Positions 1 through 9,220 are shown, counted from the first letter of the stretch. The stretch: DNA of 64,000 bases from GCA-002050365 sp038235165 (GCA_038235165.1 JBBSUG010000011.1:66103-130102), one strand, 5' to 3'. Notes: generated from the sequence alone by a model not told the origin. Numbers and translations are program-made.

Positions 1-641
1 TTTATCGCGGTTTTCGCGTCGGCAGCGTCGTCACCAACGCGAACGAGAATCTGCGAGCCGAAAAAGCGGTGAATTATGAAACCGGCGCAAGTTTCAGCCG
101 CCGTAAATTGTATTTGCGCGGCAGTCTTTTTCTGACGGAAATCTCCCAGCCGATTGCCAATGTGACCTTGTCAATTATGCCGAATTTAATCACGCGCCAA
201 CGGCAGAATGCCGGAAAAACGCGATCAGTTGGTGCGGAAATCGAGGCGGAAACGCGCATTAAAAATTTCGGTATTTCCGCCGGTTATCTGTTCACCGATT
301 CGCGCGTGACGAAATTTCCCGCCAATCAAAATTTGGAAAATTTGTTCGTGCCGCAGACGGCGCGGCAGCAATTTACTTTCCAGACAAATTACACGAAAAA
401 CAACTGGACGCTGGCGTTTCAGGGACGCGCCGCGTCGAAACAGTTTGACGATGATCTGAATCTTTTCCGGCTCGAACCGTATTTCCAGCTCGACATTTAC
501 GCGGCGCGGAGATTCAGGAAAAACCTGCAAATTTATGCGGCACTCGAAAATGTCTTTAACTCGCGCTACTCAATCGCCAAAACGCCCGTGCGAAGCATCA
601 GTTCACCGGTTAATCTGCGCGTCGGGATTCGTTGGAATTAA
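1..641 (+). CDS. TonB-dependent receptor, C-terminal part (5' end outside window)
   Basis: The reading frame is open from base 3 and enters from the left edge, so the N-terminus, plug and most of the barrel are missing. About 212 residues are visible. They show alternating beta-strand sequence typical of an outer-membrane barrel, including NYETG near the start and a YAALENVFNSRYS stretch close to the end, a usual landmark of the last strands of TonB-dependent receptors. The protein ends in RVGIRWN, with an aromatic residue near the C-terminus as expected for BAM-assembled barrels. Its role would be TonB-driven uptake across the outer membrane; the substrate cannot be told. It is convergent with the sugar dehydrogenase gene that follows. 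Confidence 0.85.
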   Translation, partial: YRGFRVGSVVTNANENLRAEKAVNYETGASFSRRKLYLRGSLFLTEISQPIANVTLSIMPNLITRQRQNAGKTRSVGAEIEAETRIKNFGISAGYLFTDSRVTKFPANQNLENLFVPQTARQQFTFQTNYTKNNWTLAFQGRAASKQFDDDLNLFRLEPYFQLDIYAARRFRKNLQIYAALENVFNSRYSIAKTPVRSISSPVNLRVGIRWN

Positions 642-645
642 ATTC

Positions 646-673
646 GAGATTCCGATATTTGTTTTGGAATCTC
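646..673. terminator. Weak inverted repeat between convergent genes
   Basis: GAGATTCC at 646-653 pairs with GGAATCTC at 666-673 around a 12-base loop, between the receptor stop (641) and the stop of the minus-strand dehydrogenase (694). It may serve as a terminator for either strand but has no strong T-run. Its sequence also resembles the GAATCTGGAATTT repeats found elsewhere in the window. Confidence 0.35.
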
Positions 674-693
674 CAATTTGAAGTCTGATGATT

Positions 694-2745
694 TTACGGC
701 GCACTGTTAGACGGCACAGGTATATCATTATTTTGACCGAATTGTGCGCCTCGAAATCCGCTGTCGGAACTGCGATTTACGTACCAAGTTCCGTTTGACG
801 GGCGGAACACGGCAATGTCAGTTTTACCGTCACCGTCGTAATCACCGGGTTCGGGAATATCCGTTCCGAATCCGAATTGGGAACTAATAAATCCGTCGCG
901 GCTTCTATTTATATACCAAATTCCGCTCGGATTTCGGCGAACGGCAAAATCAGTCTTTCCGTCGCCGTCATAATCGCCCGAAACAGGCGTGTCTTCAAAC
1001 TGATTGCCGCTGCCGAATTGGAAGCCGCGAACGCTGTTGTCGGAACTTTGCAAAACATACCACACGGCATTACTCGTCATTCTGAAAACCGCAATATCGG
1101 CTTTTCCATCGCCGTCAAAATCACCTCTGAGCGGAAAGTCTATTCCGTTCATACCAAACTGTTGAGAGCGTAAAACGGCGTTTGAACTTTGCAAAATATA
1201 GACATATCTCGGTAAAGACAAATTCGAGTCGCCGCGCGAGACGGCGATGTCGGCTTTTCCGTCGCCGTCGTAATCGGCGGCAACCGGAAAATCAGTATTT
1301 TGTCCGAATTGTATGCTGTAAAACGTATTGTCCCGACTGCGAAGCTGATACCAGAAACCGTTTTCAGGACGAAAAATGCCGATGTCCGTTTTGCCGTCAC
1401 CGTCGAAATCTTCCGGTGTCACATAATCTCCGGCTTGTCCGAATTGGCGGCTGCGAAATGAATTATCCGCACTGTTCAGAATGTACCAAACGCCGTTAGA
1501 CGGACGAAAAACCGAAAAATCCGTTTTCAAGTCGCCGTCGAAATCGGCGGCGGCTTTGGCGCGGGTAATTTTATCAATCTGCCCGTTCGTGTAACAAACG
1601 TAAATCTCGCCGTCTTCGTCTTCGCCGAACGAAGAAATCAGGCGCGGCGTGTCAACCAAAACGGTTTGCTGGTTATTATTCCAAATCAGTATTTCGCCCG
1701 TGCAGTAATCGCCGTAAACGTATGCGCCGTTCGGCAAGTTTCCCTTTGCGCCGCGATAAACGTAGCCGCCGATGATCGAACAGCGTCCGCCTGCGTGAGT
1801 ATATTGAAAAATCGGCAGCGTGAAATTCGTCGCATCGCAGAGACTTGCATCAACGATGCAGGAATTTCCCTCGTAATTGTGCCAGCCGTAATTTGCCCCT
1901 CTCGTGATGATGTCGGCTTCTTCAATCGCGTTCTGCCCGACATCGCCCGCCCAGAGCTGCCGCGTTCCGCCGCGATCAAACGACCACCGGAAAGGGTTTC
2001 TGAGTCCGAGCGTCCAAATTTCCTGACAGGTGCTGCCGGTCGCCGCGCTGCCGGAATCGCACCGGACGGTGTTTGCGCCGATGAACGGATTCATCGGCGG
2101 AATCAGATACGAAACCGGCGATCCGTTCGGCACGTTGACATCAATCCGAAGCATTTTGCCGAGAAGCTGTGCCGGATTCTGGGCGCGGTTGTCCGGGTCG
2201 TTCGCCGAACCGCCGTCGCCCATTCCGATATACAAAAAGCCGTCGGGACCGAAATCAATCATTCCGCCGTTATGATTTGAAAACGGCTGCGGAATCGTCA
2301 AAATAATTCGTTCAGTGGCGGGGTCGCCCTGATTCGCGTTGCCCGCCGCCGTTTTATATTCGGCGATGACCGTTGCGCCGTCTCCGGCTCGCGTGTAGTC
2401 AACGTAAAACTTCCCGTTCGCCGCAAATTGCGGGTGAAACGTCAGCCCCAAAAGTCCGCGTTCATCACCCCCGGACAAGGGAACCGCAATTTTCGAGGCG
2501 AGATTGATAAAATCAGTCGGCGCAGTAGAACCCGGCTGAACGACTCTGATGATTCCGCCCTGCTGCACGATGAACAGCCGCCGACTGCCGTCACCGGCAC
2601 CGCGCACCAAAACCGGACGGGACAATCCCGTCAAAAACGGTTGCAACCGAATCGTCAATGGCGCAGGATTTGTCTGCGCCGCAAACGTCAAGTTAAACAA
2701 CAGGATAAAGAGTCCAAAAACGACAATAAACTTCAATTTTCGCAT
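694..2745 (-). CDS. Secreted PQQ-dependent glucose/sorbosone dehydrogenase-like protein with six FG-GAP-like repeats
   Basis: 683 residues. It has an N-terminal signal peptide (MRKLKF, then a hydrophobic stretch ending FAAQT). Residues ~30-395 form the soluble-GDH/sorbosone dehydrogenase beta-propeller family, seen from GLLGLTFHPQF, SNHNGGMIDFGPDG, MGDGGSANDPDNRAQN, GLRNPFRWSFDRGG and NYGWHNYEG. In this family a His of the NHNGG type and conserved Arg and Trp residues serve the PQQ/substrate site. Residues ~400-683 hold six repeats of about 45 residues with the pattern DxDGDGKTDxAVFRPSNGxWY...QFG, which are probable calcium-binding FG-GAP/VCBS-like blades. The start is supported by GGAG eight bases upstream. 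It is exported to the periplasm or outside; the sugar oxidised is unknown. A paralogue with a different C-terminal module lies at 15127-16536. Confidence 0.9.
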   Translation of the reverse strand: MRKLKFIVVFGLFILLFNLTFAAQTNPAPLTIRLQPFLTGLSRPVLVRGAGDGSRRLFIVQQGGIIRVVQPGSTAPTDFINLASKIAVPLSGGDERGLLGLTFHPQFAANGKFYVDYTRAGDGATVIAEYKTAAGNANQGDPATERIILTIPQPFSNHNGGMIDFGPDGFLYIGMGDGGSANDPDNRAQNPAQLLGKMLRIDVNVPNGSPVSYLIPPMNPFIGANTVRCDSGSAATGSTCQEIWTLGLRNPFRWSFDRGGTRQLWAGDVGQNAIEEADIITRGANYGWHNYEGNSCIVDASLCDATNFTLPIFQYTHAGGRCSIIGGYVYRGAKGNLPNGAYVYGDYCTGEILIWNNNQQTVLVDTPRLISSFGEDEDGEIYVCYTNGQIDKITRAKAAADFDGDLKTDFSVFRPSNGVWYILNSADNSFRSRQFGQAGDYVTPEDFDGDGKTDIGIFRPENGFWYQLRSRDNTFYSIQFGQNTDFPVAADYDGDGKADIAVSRGDSNLSLPRYVYILQSSNAVLRSQQFGMNGIDFPLRGDFDGDGKADIAVFRMTSNAVWYVLQSSDNSVRGFQFGSGNQFEDTPVSGDYDGDGKTDFAVRRNPSGIWYINRSRDGFISSQFGFGTDIPEPGDYDGDGKTDIAVFRPSNGTWYVNRSSDSGFRGAQFGQNNDIPVPSNSAP

Positions 2746-2845
2746 TTATAATTCTCCACAGAGTAATTTTCAGCAGTAGAACAAAAATAAATTATACTCC
2801 GCCGCAAACGGGTGCAAAAGTAAAATTATTCGATTCGTATCCGTC

Positions 2846-4501
2846 TTATTCTTTAGTGACATTAATGTAATAAAGATCGGTGTCCGCCATAAAATCGTCT
2901 TTCGTCAGCGGTGTTTTCATTTCCCGCCAGTCGGTCGTCGGTTTAATAATTCGCCAGTTCCCTTTTGTACCGACGCTGACCGGCATCGCAAAACCTTTTT
3001 CGTCCGCTTTCCAGCGATATGCCACTGATTTTTTTGCTTCATCAAATTTTAATTCGAGTGTCGGAATCATTGTGTGGCGCAGATATTGATTAAAAATCGG
3101 GGTCAGATTCATTTTCGTCTGAGCGTTAAAATAAGCGACGACATCTTCGGTCATAATCGTCTGATATTTGAAATGCTGATAGAAATCGTGAATTAGCTTG
3201 AACCATTTTTTATCGTCGTTGACGACGCTTCGCAGCGTGTTTATCATCAACGCGCCCTTAAAATACATGTCCTGCGGCGGTTCGGTATTGGTGTTGCGGG
3301 CAGTGATAATCGGTTCTTTGTTTTCGACTTTCGGTTTCAAACCGTTCAAATATTTGATCGCGTCGTCGTGACCCCAACGGTATTCGACGTAGAGCGGTTC
3401 CATATATGTCGTCCAGCCTTCGTGAATCCACATATCGGAGCGGTCTTTGGCAGTCACGGAATTGCCGAACCATTCGTGTCCGCTTTCGTGAATGATGATG
3501 AAATCGAATTTCAGGCTGATGCCGACTCCCGTCCAGTCGCGCCCGTAATAACCGTTTTCAAAATGATTGCCGTAAGCGACCGCGCTCTGGTGTTCCATCC
3601 CGGCATAAGGAACTTCGATCAATTTGTAACCGTCCTTTTCAAACGGATATTCGCCGAAATATTTTTCGTAAGCGGCGAGCATTTCCGGCACCTGCGCGAA
3701 CTGTTTTTTCGCTTTTTCCAAGTTTTCCGGCAGCACGAAATAGTCGAGCGGCAGATTTTTGTATTTGTCGCTGAAATGTGTGTAATTGCCGATGTTCATT
3801 GAAATATTGTAATTATTAATCGGATACTGAACGTCCCAATCCCAGCGCGTGTAACCGTCGCCGAGATCGGTTTTACCGGCAAATCTGCCGTTGGAAACAT
3901 CGGTCAAATCGTTCGGAATCGAAACGCTGATCCGCATATTTTCCACTTCGTCGTGCCACTGATCCTTGTTCGGAAACCAGATGCTCGCGCCGACTCCCTC
4001 GCACGAAGTATTGACCCAGAAATTTCCCGCCGGGTCTTTCTTAAACGTGATGCCGCCGAATCTGCCAGTCTCAATCGGATTGCCCGAATAATAAAAATCA
4101 ATCGAATAAGTCTGCCCTTTTCTTAAAGTTTCGGGGAAATTAATGTAAACGGCGCGACTTGCATTATCGCGGTTGTATTTCAACACTTTATTTTCATACA
4201 AAATCTTGTCAATCTTCAGCGCGGAATGCAGATCAATTTGAATACGGCTGCCGTCTTTGAGCATTTTGAAACGAATCGTGTTTTTCCCGCTCAAAAACTT
4301 TTTTGCCGGATCAACGCGCACGTCCAAATGATAATAAAGCAAATCGTTATTAGCGCGATATTCGCCGTAATCGCCTTGCAAAACATCAATTTTCTTTGGG
4401 GAAACTGCCGCCGCACTTGTGGTTTGTCCGAAAATCGGATTGACGGCAAATACCGCCAAAAGCATCACCAACGCCGCATTAAACAAAATTTTTGATAACA
4501 T
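2846..4501 (-). CDS. Secreted M1-family zinc metallopeptidase
   Basis: 551 residues with a signal peptide (MLSKILFNAALVMLLAVFAV...). The gluzincin signature is complete: HESGH (zinc-binding HExxH) followed by the third ligand Glu in MWIHEGWTTY. The exopeptidase loop reads YAGMEHQ, so the usual GxMEN Asn is His, as in many M1 peptidases of environmental bacteria. The N-terminal ~200 residues match the M1 saddle-like beta domain. At 551 residues it is shorter than aminopeptidase N (about 870) and probably lacks the C-terminal helical domain. GAGGT precedes the ATG. It lies 100 bases upstream of the dehydrogenase on the same strand and may be co-transcribed. A second, larger M1 enzyme begins at 62742. 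Confidence 0.9.
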   Translation of the reverse strand: MLSKILFNAALVMLLAVFAVNPIFGQTTSAAAVSPKKIDVLQGDYGEYRANNDLLYYHLDVRVDPAKKFLSGKNTIRFKMLKDGSRIQIDLHSALKIDKILYENKVLKYNRDNASRAVYINFPETLRKGQTYSIDFYYSGNPIETGRFGGITFKKDPAGNFWVNTSCEGVGASIWFPNKDQWHDEVENMRISVSIPNDLTDVSNGRFAGKTDLGDGYTRWDWDVQYPINNYNISMNIGNYTHFSDKYKNLPLDYFVLPENLEKAKKQFAQVPEMLAAYEKYFGEYPFEKDGYKLIEVPYAGMEHQSAVAYGNHFENGYYGRDWTGVGISLKFDFIIIHESGHEWFGNSVTAKDRSDMWIHEGWTTYMEPLYVEYRWGHDDAIKYLNGLKPKVENKEPIITARNTNTEPPQDMYFKGALMINTLRSVVNDDKKWFKLIHDFYQHFKYQTIMTEDVVAYFNAQTKMNLTPIFNQYLRHTMIPTLELKFDEAKKSVAYRWKADEKGFAMPVSVGTKGNWRIIKPTTDWREMKTPLTKDDFMADTDLYYINVTKE

Positions 4502-4859
4502 TTTTTACCTCGTTTGAATTCATTATAGAAGCAGTTCGGTTTTTGACAAAAAGAAGGAAGATAACTTTTGCTTTTGGTTTTGACACTGTGAAAGCCGTTG
4601 TTTGAAAAAGACCTATTTCGCGCCATGAACAAAAATTGGAGCGCAGGCGGCTCGCCTGCCCCGTTCAAGCGAAGCAAAGAACGGGGAAACGCCACTCAAC
4701 CAAAAATGTTATTTTATGGGCGTGCGACGCGCATTCGTTCTCGCTTCGCTTGCACGAATGCGGCAGGCGAGCCGCCTGCGCTCCAACCTGCGCTCCGGTT
4801 TAAATAATTTCATTGCCTTTTGAGAGTAATTAGATTTATCATTAAAAGACATTAAATTT
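4502..4859. other. Gene-free stretch holding a large palindromic repeat
   Basis: This 358-base divergent intergenic region separates the M1 peptidase from the vWA operon. Nearly half of it is the palindromic element at 4638-4784. The remainder is AT-rich and must carry promoters for both sides; no convincing -35/-10 pair was identified. Confidence 0.7.
4638..4784. repeat. GGAGCGC-ended palindromic element, variant copy
   Basis: A 23-base arm at 4638-4660, starting GGAGCGCAGGCGGCTCGCC, is repeated exactly as its inverse complement at 4762-4784. The ends match the GGAGCGC termini of the other elements in the window, but the next bases (AGGCGGCTCGCCTGCC) differ from the common GGAAGTCTCGTCCGCC. 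The interior carries a second, imperfect inverted pair (AGCGAAGCAAAGAAC / GTTCTCGCTTCGCTT). Confidence 0.85.
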
Positions 4860-5546
4860 ATGAGCGACCACACATACAATTACGACGAACAACAGCCGTT
4901 TGCCGCCGCCGAATTTGCCGAAAATCCTGAACCGCGCTGCCCGTGCGTTTTGCTGCTCGACACTTCCGGTTCGATGCAGGGCGATTCGATTGACGAATTA
5001 AATCACGGGCTGCACTTGTTTCGTGAAGAGCTTTTCGGCGATTCGCTGAGTATGAAGCGCGTCGAAATCGCCGTCATTACGTTCGGACCTGTCGCGGTGA
5101 TGCAGGATTTCGTCACCGCCGATCAATTTCGCCCGCTCAAACTCGAAGCCGCCGGTGACACGCCGCTCGGTGCCGCCGTCGGGCGCGGTCTGAATCTTTT
5201 GAAACAGCGCAAGGAGATTTTGCGCTCGAACGGCATCAAACTTTTTCGCCCGTGGATTTTTTTGATGACCGACGGTGCGCCGACCGATTCCTGGCAGCAT
5301 TTACCGCAAATCATCCGGGCGGGCGAAGAAAGCAAATCTTATTCGTTTTTCGCGCTCGGCGTGCAGAATGCTGATTTTAATGTTTTACGGCAGCTTGCCG
5401 TCCGCGAACCGCTGAAATTGAGCGGCATGCGCTTTCAAGAATTCTTTTTGTGGCTGTCGGCATCGCTGAAAAATGTCTCGCGCTCGACTCCCGGCGACAC
5501 GGTGGCGATTCCCGATTACAAACCTTACGGGTGGGCGGACGTTTAA
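4860..5546 (+). CDS. vWA domain protein, TerY-like
   Basis: 228 residues, essentially a single von Willebrand A domain. The MIDAS metal site is complete: DTSGS at residues 34-38, the Thr in GDTPLGAAV, and the Asp in MTDGAPTD. No signal peptide, so cytoplasmic. It overlaps the PP2C gene by one base (TAATG), and a kinase gene follows; this vWA-phosphatase-kinase order is the arrangement called the TerY-P triad in tellurite-resistance-related stress systems. In that family the vWA protein is thought to be a metal-dependent scaffold that the kinase and phosphatase act upon. No TerC, TerD or other ter genes are within view. Confidence 0.88.
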   Translation: MSDHTYNYDEQQPFAAAEFAENPEPRCPCVLLLDTSGSMQGDSIDELNHGLHLFREELFGDSLSMKRVEIAVITFGPVAVMQDFVTADQFRPLKLEAAGDTPLGAAVGRGLNLLKQRKEILRSNGIKLFRPWIFLMTDGAPTDSWQHLPQIIRAGEESKSYSFFALGVQNADFNVLRQLAVREPLKLSGMRFQEFFLWLSASLKNVSRSTPGDTVAIPDYKPYGWADV

Positions 5547-6340
5547 TGAACCGGGAACAATGGCGCGTCGCGCAGGCTTCGGTCATCGGCACGGCGCACG
5601 TCAGCCAAAATACGGTGTGTCAAGACCGATTTTTGTGTCGCACGATTGAAACCGCGCACGGTGAAGTTTTGATCGCCGCCGTCGCCGACGGTGCGGGCAG
5701 CACGACGCGGGGACAGCGCGGCGCGGAAATCGCCTGTGAAGTTTTCGCCGCGCAAATAAGTGAGTTTTTGAAATCGGCAAATGCTTCGGTCGCTTCACTG
5801 ACAAAGGAGTTCGGCAAACTGATGATCGGATTTTTACAGGAAAATATAAAAGCCGTCGCTGCGGAAGAAGGAAAACTGCTGCGCGAATTTGCCACGACCT
5901 TCGTCGGCGCGGTGACGGGCGCGGGAGGCACGGCGTTTTATCAAATAGGTGACGGCGCGGCGGTTCTCTCCGCGAGCGGCGCACCGGAAAGCTATCGTTT
6001 TGGCATCGAACCGGCAGAATCCGAATATGTCAACACCACGGATTTCGTCACCGATGACGCGGCGGGTGAAAGATTGCGGTTTGCCTACATCGCCGAGCCG
6101 ATTGAAGATTTGATTTTATTTTCCGACGGAATTTTCGCCGTTGCGGTCAATTATCAAACGATGAAGCCGCACGAACCGTTTCTAATGCCGATGATCGCGC
6201 CGCTCAGACTCGGGCGCGGCATTGAAGGATTAAACGAAAAACTCGAAAATTTTCTCGCGTCGCCCAAAACAAATGAAAAAACCGACGACGACAAAACGAT
6301 AATTTTAGCGTCGCGCCACAAGGCTGAAACCCGCACATAA
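5546..6340 (+). CDS. PP2C-family serine/threonine phosphatase
   Basis: 264 residues. The ATG overlaps the stop of the vWA gene; this start is preferred because the frame further upstream runs through the vWA gene. PP2C motifs occur in order: QDRF (Asp 27), VADGAGST (Asp 48, metal ligand), QIGDGAAVL, LFSDGIFAV and DDKTIILAS near the end. Together these give the aspartates that hold the two catalytic metals. It is cytoplasmic and probably opposes the kinase downstream. The last residues (AETRT) and the stop codon are encoded by a half copy of the GAAACCCGC palindromic repeat, so the C-terminus was probably altered by repeat insertion. Confidence 0.9.
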   Translation: MNREQWRVAQASVIGTAHVSQNTVCQDRFLCRTIETAHGEVLIAAVADGAGSTTRGQRGAEIACEVFAAQISEFLKSANASVASLTKEFGKLMIGFLQENIKAVAAEEGKLLREFATTFVGAVTGAGGTAFYQIGDGAAVLSASGAPESYRFGIEPAESEYVNTTDFVTDDAAGERLRFAYIAEPIEDLILFSDGIFAVAVNYQTMKPHEPFLMPMIAPLRLGRGIEGLNEKLENFLASPKTNEKTDDDKTIILASRHKAETRT

Positions 6341-6354
6341 GCAAGGGTGCCGGT
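6325..6354. repeat. Half copy of the GAAACCCGC...GGGTG repeat over a stop codon
   Basis: GAAACCCGCACATAAGCAAG followed by GGTGCC resembles one arm of the complete palindrome at 23596-23662. The TAA stop of the phosphatase gene lies within it. Confidence 0.6.
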
Positions 6355-6378
6355 GTTATTTGTTGGTTTTTAGTTTTT

Positions 6379-6420
6379 GATTTCAATCTGGAATTTGGAG
6401 TTTGGAATCTGGAATTTGCA
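6379..6420. repeat. GAATCTGGAATTT-type degenerate repeat cluster
   Basis: Three near-identical units of the form TCTGGAATTTGG/TTGGAATCTGGAATTTG fill the gap just before the kinase start codon. Similar strings occur at 23765-23805, 34700-34729, 36340-36386, 55199-55240 and 58387-58500. Confidence 0.75.
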
Positions 6421-6422
6421 TT

Positions 6423-9143
6423 ATGCCCGTGTTTTACGATAGTCAAAATCAATCTCACATATTGTCCGAACGCCTCGGCGGCGGCGGCGAAGGAACGGTT
6501 TACGCGTGTGAAGACGGCGAATTTGTCGCCAAAATTTACCACGAATCGCTGACGGAGGAAAAAGCCGAGAAACTGCTGTGGATGGCGGCGCACAAAAACG
6601 AGCGGCTGTTAAAGGTTGCCGCGTGGGTCGTTGACGTACTGCGCGACGCGCCGGACGGGAAAATTGTCGGTTTTTTGATGCCGAACGTCAACGCCAAAGA
6701 AATCCACGAACTTTATTCGCTGAAGAGCCGCCGCGTTTATTTTCCCGACGCGACGTGGCATTTTCTCGTCCACACGGCGGCAAATCTCGCCCGCGCTTTT
6801 TACAATCTGCACCGTGATTTGCATATTATGGGCGATGTCAATCACGGCAACTGCGTCGTGATGCGCGACGGCACGGTTAAGTTAATTGACTGCGACAGTT
6901 ACAGCATCAAAACCGACGAACTGCGCTACCCGTGCGAAGTCGGCGTGGCGACACATCTTGCGCCGGAATTGCAGGGTGTTAGTCTGCGCGACATCGAACG
7001 CGAAAATAAACACGACAATTTCGGACTGGCGGTGATTATTTTTCAGCTTCTTTTTCTCGGCAGACACCCGTTCGCCGGAAATTATCTCGGCGACGAAGAC
7101 AAGTCGCTCGAAGACTGCATCCGCGAACTTCGTTTCGCTTACGGCGACAATGCGGCGCAGAAAAATGTTCGTCAGCCGCCCGGAACACTGCCGCTCGCCG
7201 CCGTTTCGCCGCGCATCGCGCTGATGTTCGAGCAGGCTTTTCTAACCGAAGACCGACCTGAACCGCGTGAGTGGATCGAGGCTCTCGAAGATTTGTCAAA
7301 CAATCTGCAAACGTGTGATTTGCATCCGGGGCATCTTTATTTCAACGAACTGGAAAATTGTCCGTGGTGCGAAATTGAAACACAGACCGGTTTGATGCTG
7401 TTCCCGTTTGTCACGACGGGCGAACAACTTGGCGGCGACAAACCCTTTAATATCTTCACGGTTGAAAATTTGATCGCCAGTTTCGGCATTCAGAATACGC
7501 TTCCCGCCAAATTGCCGCGTCCGGCAATAGTGCCGCCGTCTGCGGAAATGCTTGAAGACCGTACGGCTCGGCGCAGCACGGCTTGTATCATTGTCGCCGG
7601 TCATTTGTTCGCCGTGTTATTTATGAATTGGGCGTTTGGGGTCGGCGTGGCGTTGATGCTCGGAACGATTCTGGCTTTTTTCTTGATTAGGCTGCTCAGT
7701 GATACTTACTCGTCCATTCGCCAGCCGATTGAAGCGATGCTGGTTTCCAATCAAGGACAGTTGAAAAAGATTGAAAATGAAATAACCCGCACCGAACTGC
7801 CGCCGCTCATCGGTGAAAACTTGACTAAAATCAGAAGCAAGATCACCGCTTACCAAAATTTTCAGCACAGAAGCGTCAGCGAATTGAAAACGCTGCAAAC
7901 GAATGTTTCTCGTCGTGAATTTTATAAATACTTACATTCACAAAAGACAACCGACGCTCAAACTCTCGATGTCACCGAATTAGAACGGAAAATGCTGACG
8001 GCGATTGGCGTTAAAACGGCGGCGGAAACTGACGAAGTTCGGCTGCGTCACTTTTATAAAGTTGATGATAAAACGATTCCGAAACTGCTCGAATGGCGCG
8101 AGCGGCTGATCGCCGATTTTGACACGGATGAAACTTCGGTCAAAAATATCAAAGCCGAACAGACGGAATTTATCACGCACACCGGCAACGAACGCCGTCA
8201 CATCGAACGCGACATCGAACAGATTCTGATTCTGCTTCGCGCCGGTGCGGTGCATTTGAAAAGAGATCAGCAGATGCTGACGACCAAAGCAGATAATTTA
8301 ACAAAACAAATTTCGCAAGCTCAAACCGAACTGCAAACGGTCGGCAGCAGTATGCCCGCAATCTTTGCACTGATTTTAATCACTTTATTTGTGCCGATAT
8401 CGGGCATTTTCACGGCGCAGCACAACGAGCATCAAAATGTTTCGCAGTTCAAAACACCGGACGGGATTATATCTTCATCCGACGCGCCGCCGATGCCGAA
8501 AAATGCTGCTGTCAAATCTAATCTTCCGGGCGAAAACATGACCGACGCGGAAATCGCTGATTTGTCTAAACCGGAACGAACGAGTTTGGCAGAAATTTTC
8601 TATGACAAAGCGGTTTCATACAATTACGACGGTATTAACCGTTTCGAAGCCGAACGGTTCAGCCGCCAAGCGATTCGGTTCGCTCCCGATCAACCGCGTT
8701 TTCTCAACCAACTCGCCTATGCGCTTTACGGTCAGCAGGACTACACCGATTCGCTCGGGTATTTGGATCGGTCATTAAAGCTGGATAAGGAAAACAACGA
8801 AACCAAAATTTTTATTGCGATGAATTACCTGGCGGTTAATGATTTCAAGGATACCGTCAAAATTCTCAACGAAGTCATCAAAAAAGAACCTAATTCATTT
8901 GAAGCCCATTACAGTCTCGGATTAGCCTTTAACGGTCTCAAAAACTATCGGGCGGCGGCAGATGTTTTTCGCCGCGCCGCTGAAATTAAACCGGCTGATG
9001 CGGATATACATTATCAGTTGGGCGTGTGTCTCTATAAACTGAACAAAACGCAGGAATGGCGGAACGAATATAATATTTTGCTGAGAACAAACGAGAAATT
9101 GGCGCGAAAACTTATGAGCAAAACCGACATTACCGTTCAATAA
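6423..9143 (+). CDS. Protein kinase with zinc ribbon, membrane segments, coiled coil and TPR repeats
   Basis: 906 residues from ATG 6423; an in-frame ATG at 6402 lies inside a dispersed repeat and is less likely. The kinase domain is at ~15-300: glycine-rich loop ERLGGGGEGTVY, catalytic Lys 37 in FVAKIYH, catalytic Asp 138 and Asn 143 in MGDVNHGN (HRD replaced), DCD (Asp 156) replacing DFG, and an APEL motif. A Cys cluster (CDLHPGH...CPWC, ~residues 305-325) looks like a zinc ribbon. Two hydrophobic segments around 390-430, a long helical/coiled-coil part, another membrane segment near 650 and TPR repeats at ~720-890 follow. It is third in the vWA-PP2C-kinase operon. The topology places kinase and TPR parts on sides that cannot be fixed from sequence alone. 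Confidence 0.88.
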   Translation: MPVFYDSQNQSHILSERLGGGGEGTVYACEDGEFVAKIYHESLTEEKAEKLLWMAAHKNERLLKVAAWVVDVLRDAPDGKIVGFLMPNVNAKEIHELYSLKSRRVYFPDATWHFLVHTAANLARAFYNLHRDLHIMGDVNHGNCVVMRDGTVKLIDCDSYSIKTDELRYPCEVGVATHLAPELQGVSLRDIERENKHDNFGLAVIIFQLLFLGRHPFAGNYLGDEDKSLEDCIRELRFAYGDNAAQKNVRQPPGTLPLAAVSPRIALMFEQAFLTEDRPEPREWIEALEDLSNNLQTCDLHPGHLYFNELENCPWCEIETQTGLMLFPFVTTGEQLGGDKPFNIFTVENLIASFGIQNTLPAKLPRPAIVPPSAEMLEDRTARRSTACIIVAGHLFAVLFMNWAFGVGVALMLGTILAFFLIRLLSDTYSSIRQPIEAMLVSNQGQLKKIENEITRTELPPLIGENLTKIRSKITAYQNFQHRSVSELKTLQTNVSRREFYKYLHSQKTTDAQTLDVTELERKMLTAIGVKTAAETDEVRLRHFYKVDDKTIPKLLEWRERLIADFDTDETSVKNIKAEQTEFITHTGNERRHIERDIEQILILLRAGAVHLKRDQQMLTTKADNLTKQISQAQTELQTVGSSMPAIFALILITLFVPISGIFTAQHNEHQNVSQFKTPDGIISSSDAPPMPKNAAVKSNLPGENMTDAEIADLSKPERTSLAEIFYDKAVSYNYDGINRFEAERFSRQAIRFAPDQPRFLNQLAYALYGQQDYTDSLGYLDRSLKLDKENNETKIFIAMNYLAVNDFKDTVKILNEVIKKEPNSFEAHYSLGLAFNGLKNYRAAADVFRRAAEIKPADADIHYQLGVCLYKLNKTQEWRNEYNILLRTNEKLARKLMSKTDITVQ

Positions 9144-9220
9144 ATTAGCAGAGAGGACGGGAGTTTTCCACGTCCTCATCTTGTCACTAAAATAATTTCA
9201 GGCTGCCCGAATTACTGAAA

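Noticed and set aside
1666..2280. 204-residue open frame on the plus strand
   Set aside because: It lies fully antisense to the well-supported sugar dehydrogenase and has an Arg-rich, family-less sequence typical of an antisense shadow.
2846..4501. Loss of function in the M1 peptidase because GxMEN reads GMEH
   Set aside because: The same His occurs in the M1 enzyme at 62742 and in other bacterial M1 sequences, and the zinc site is complete.
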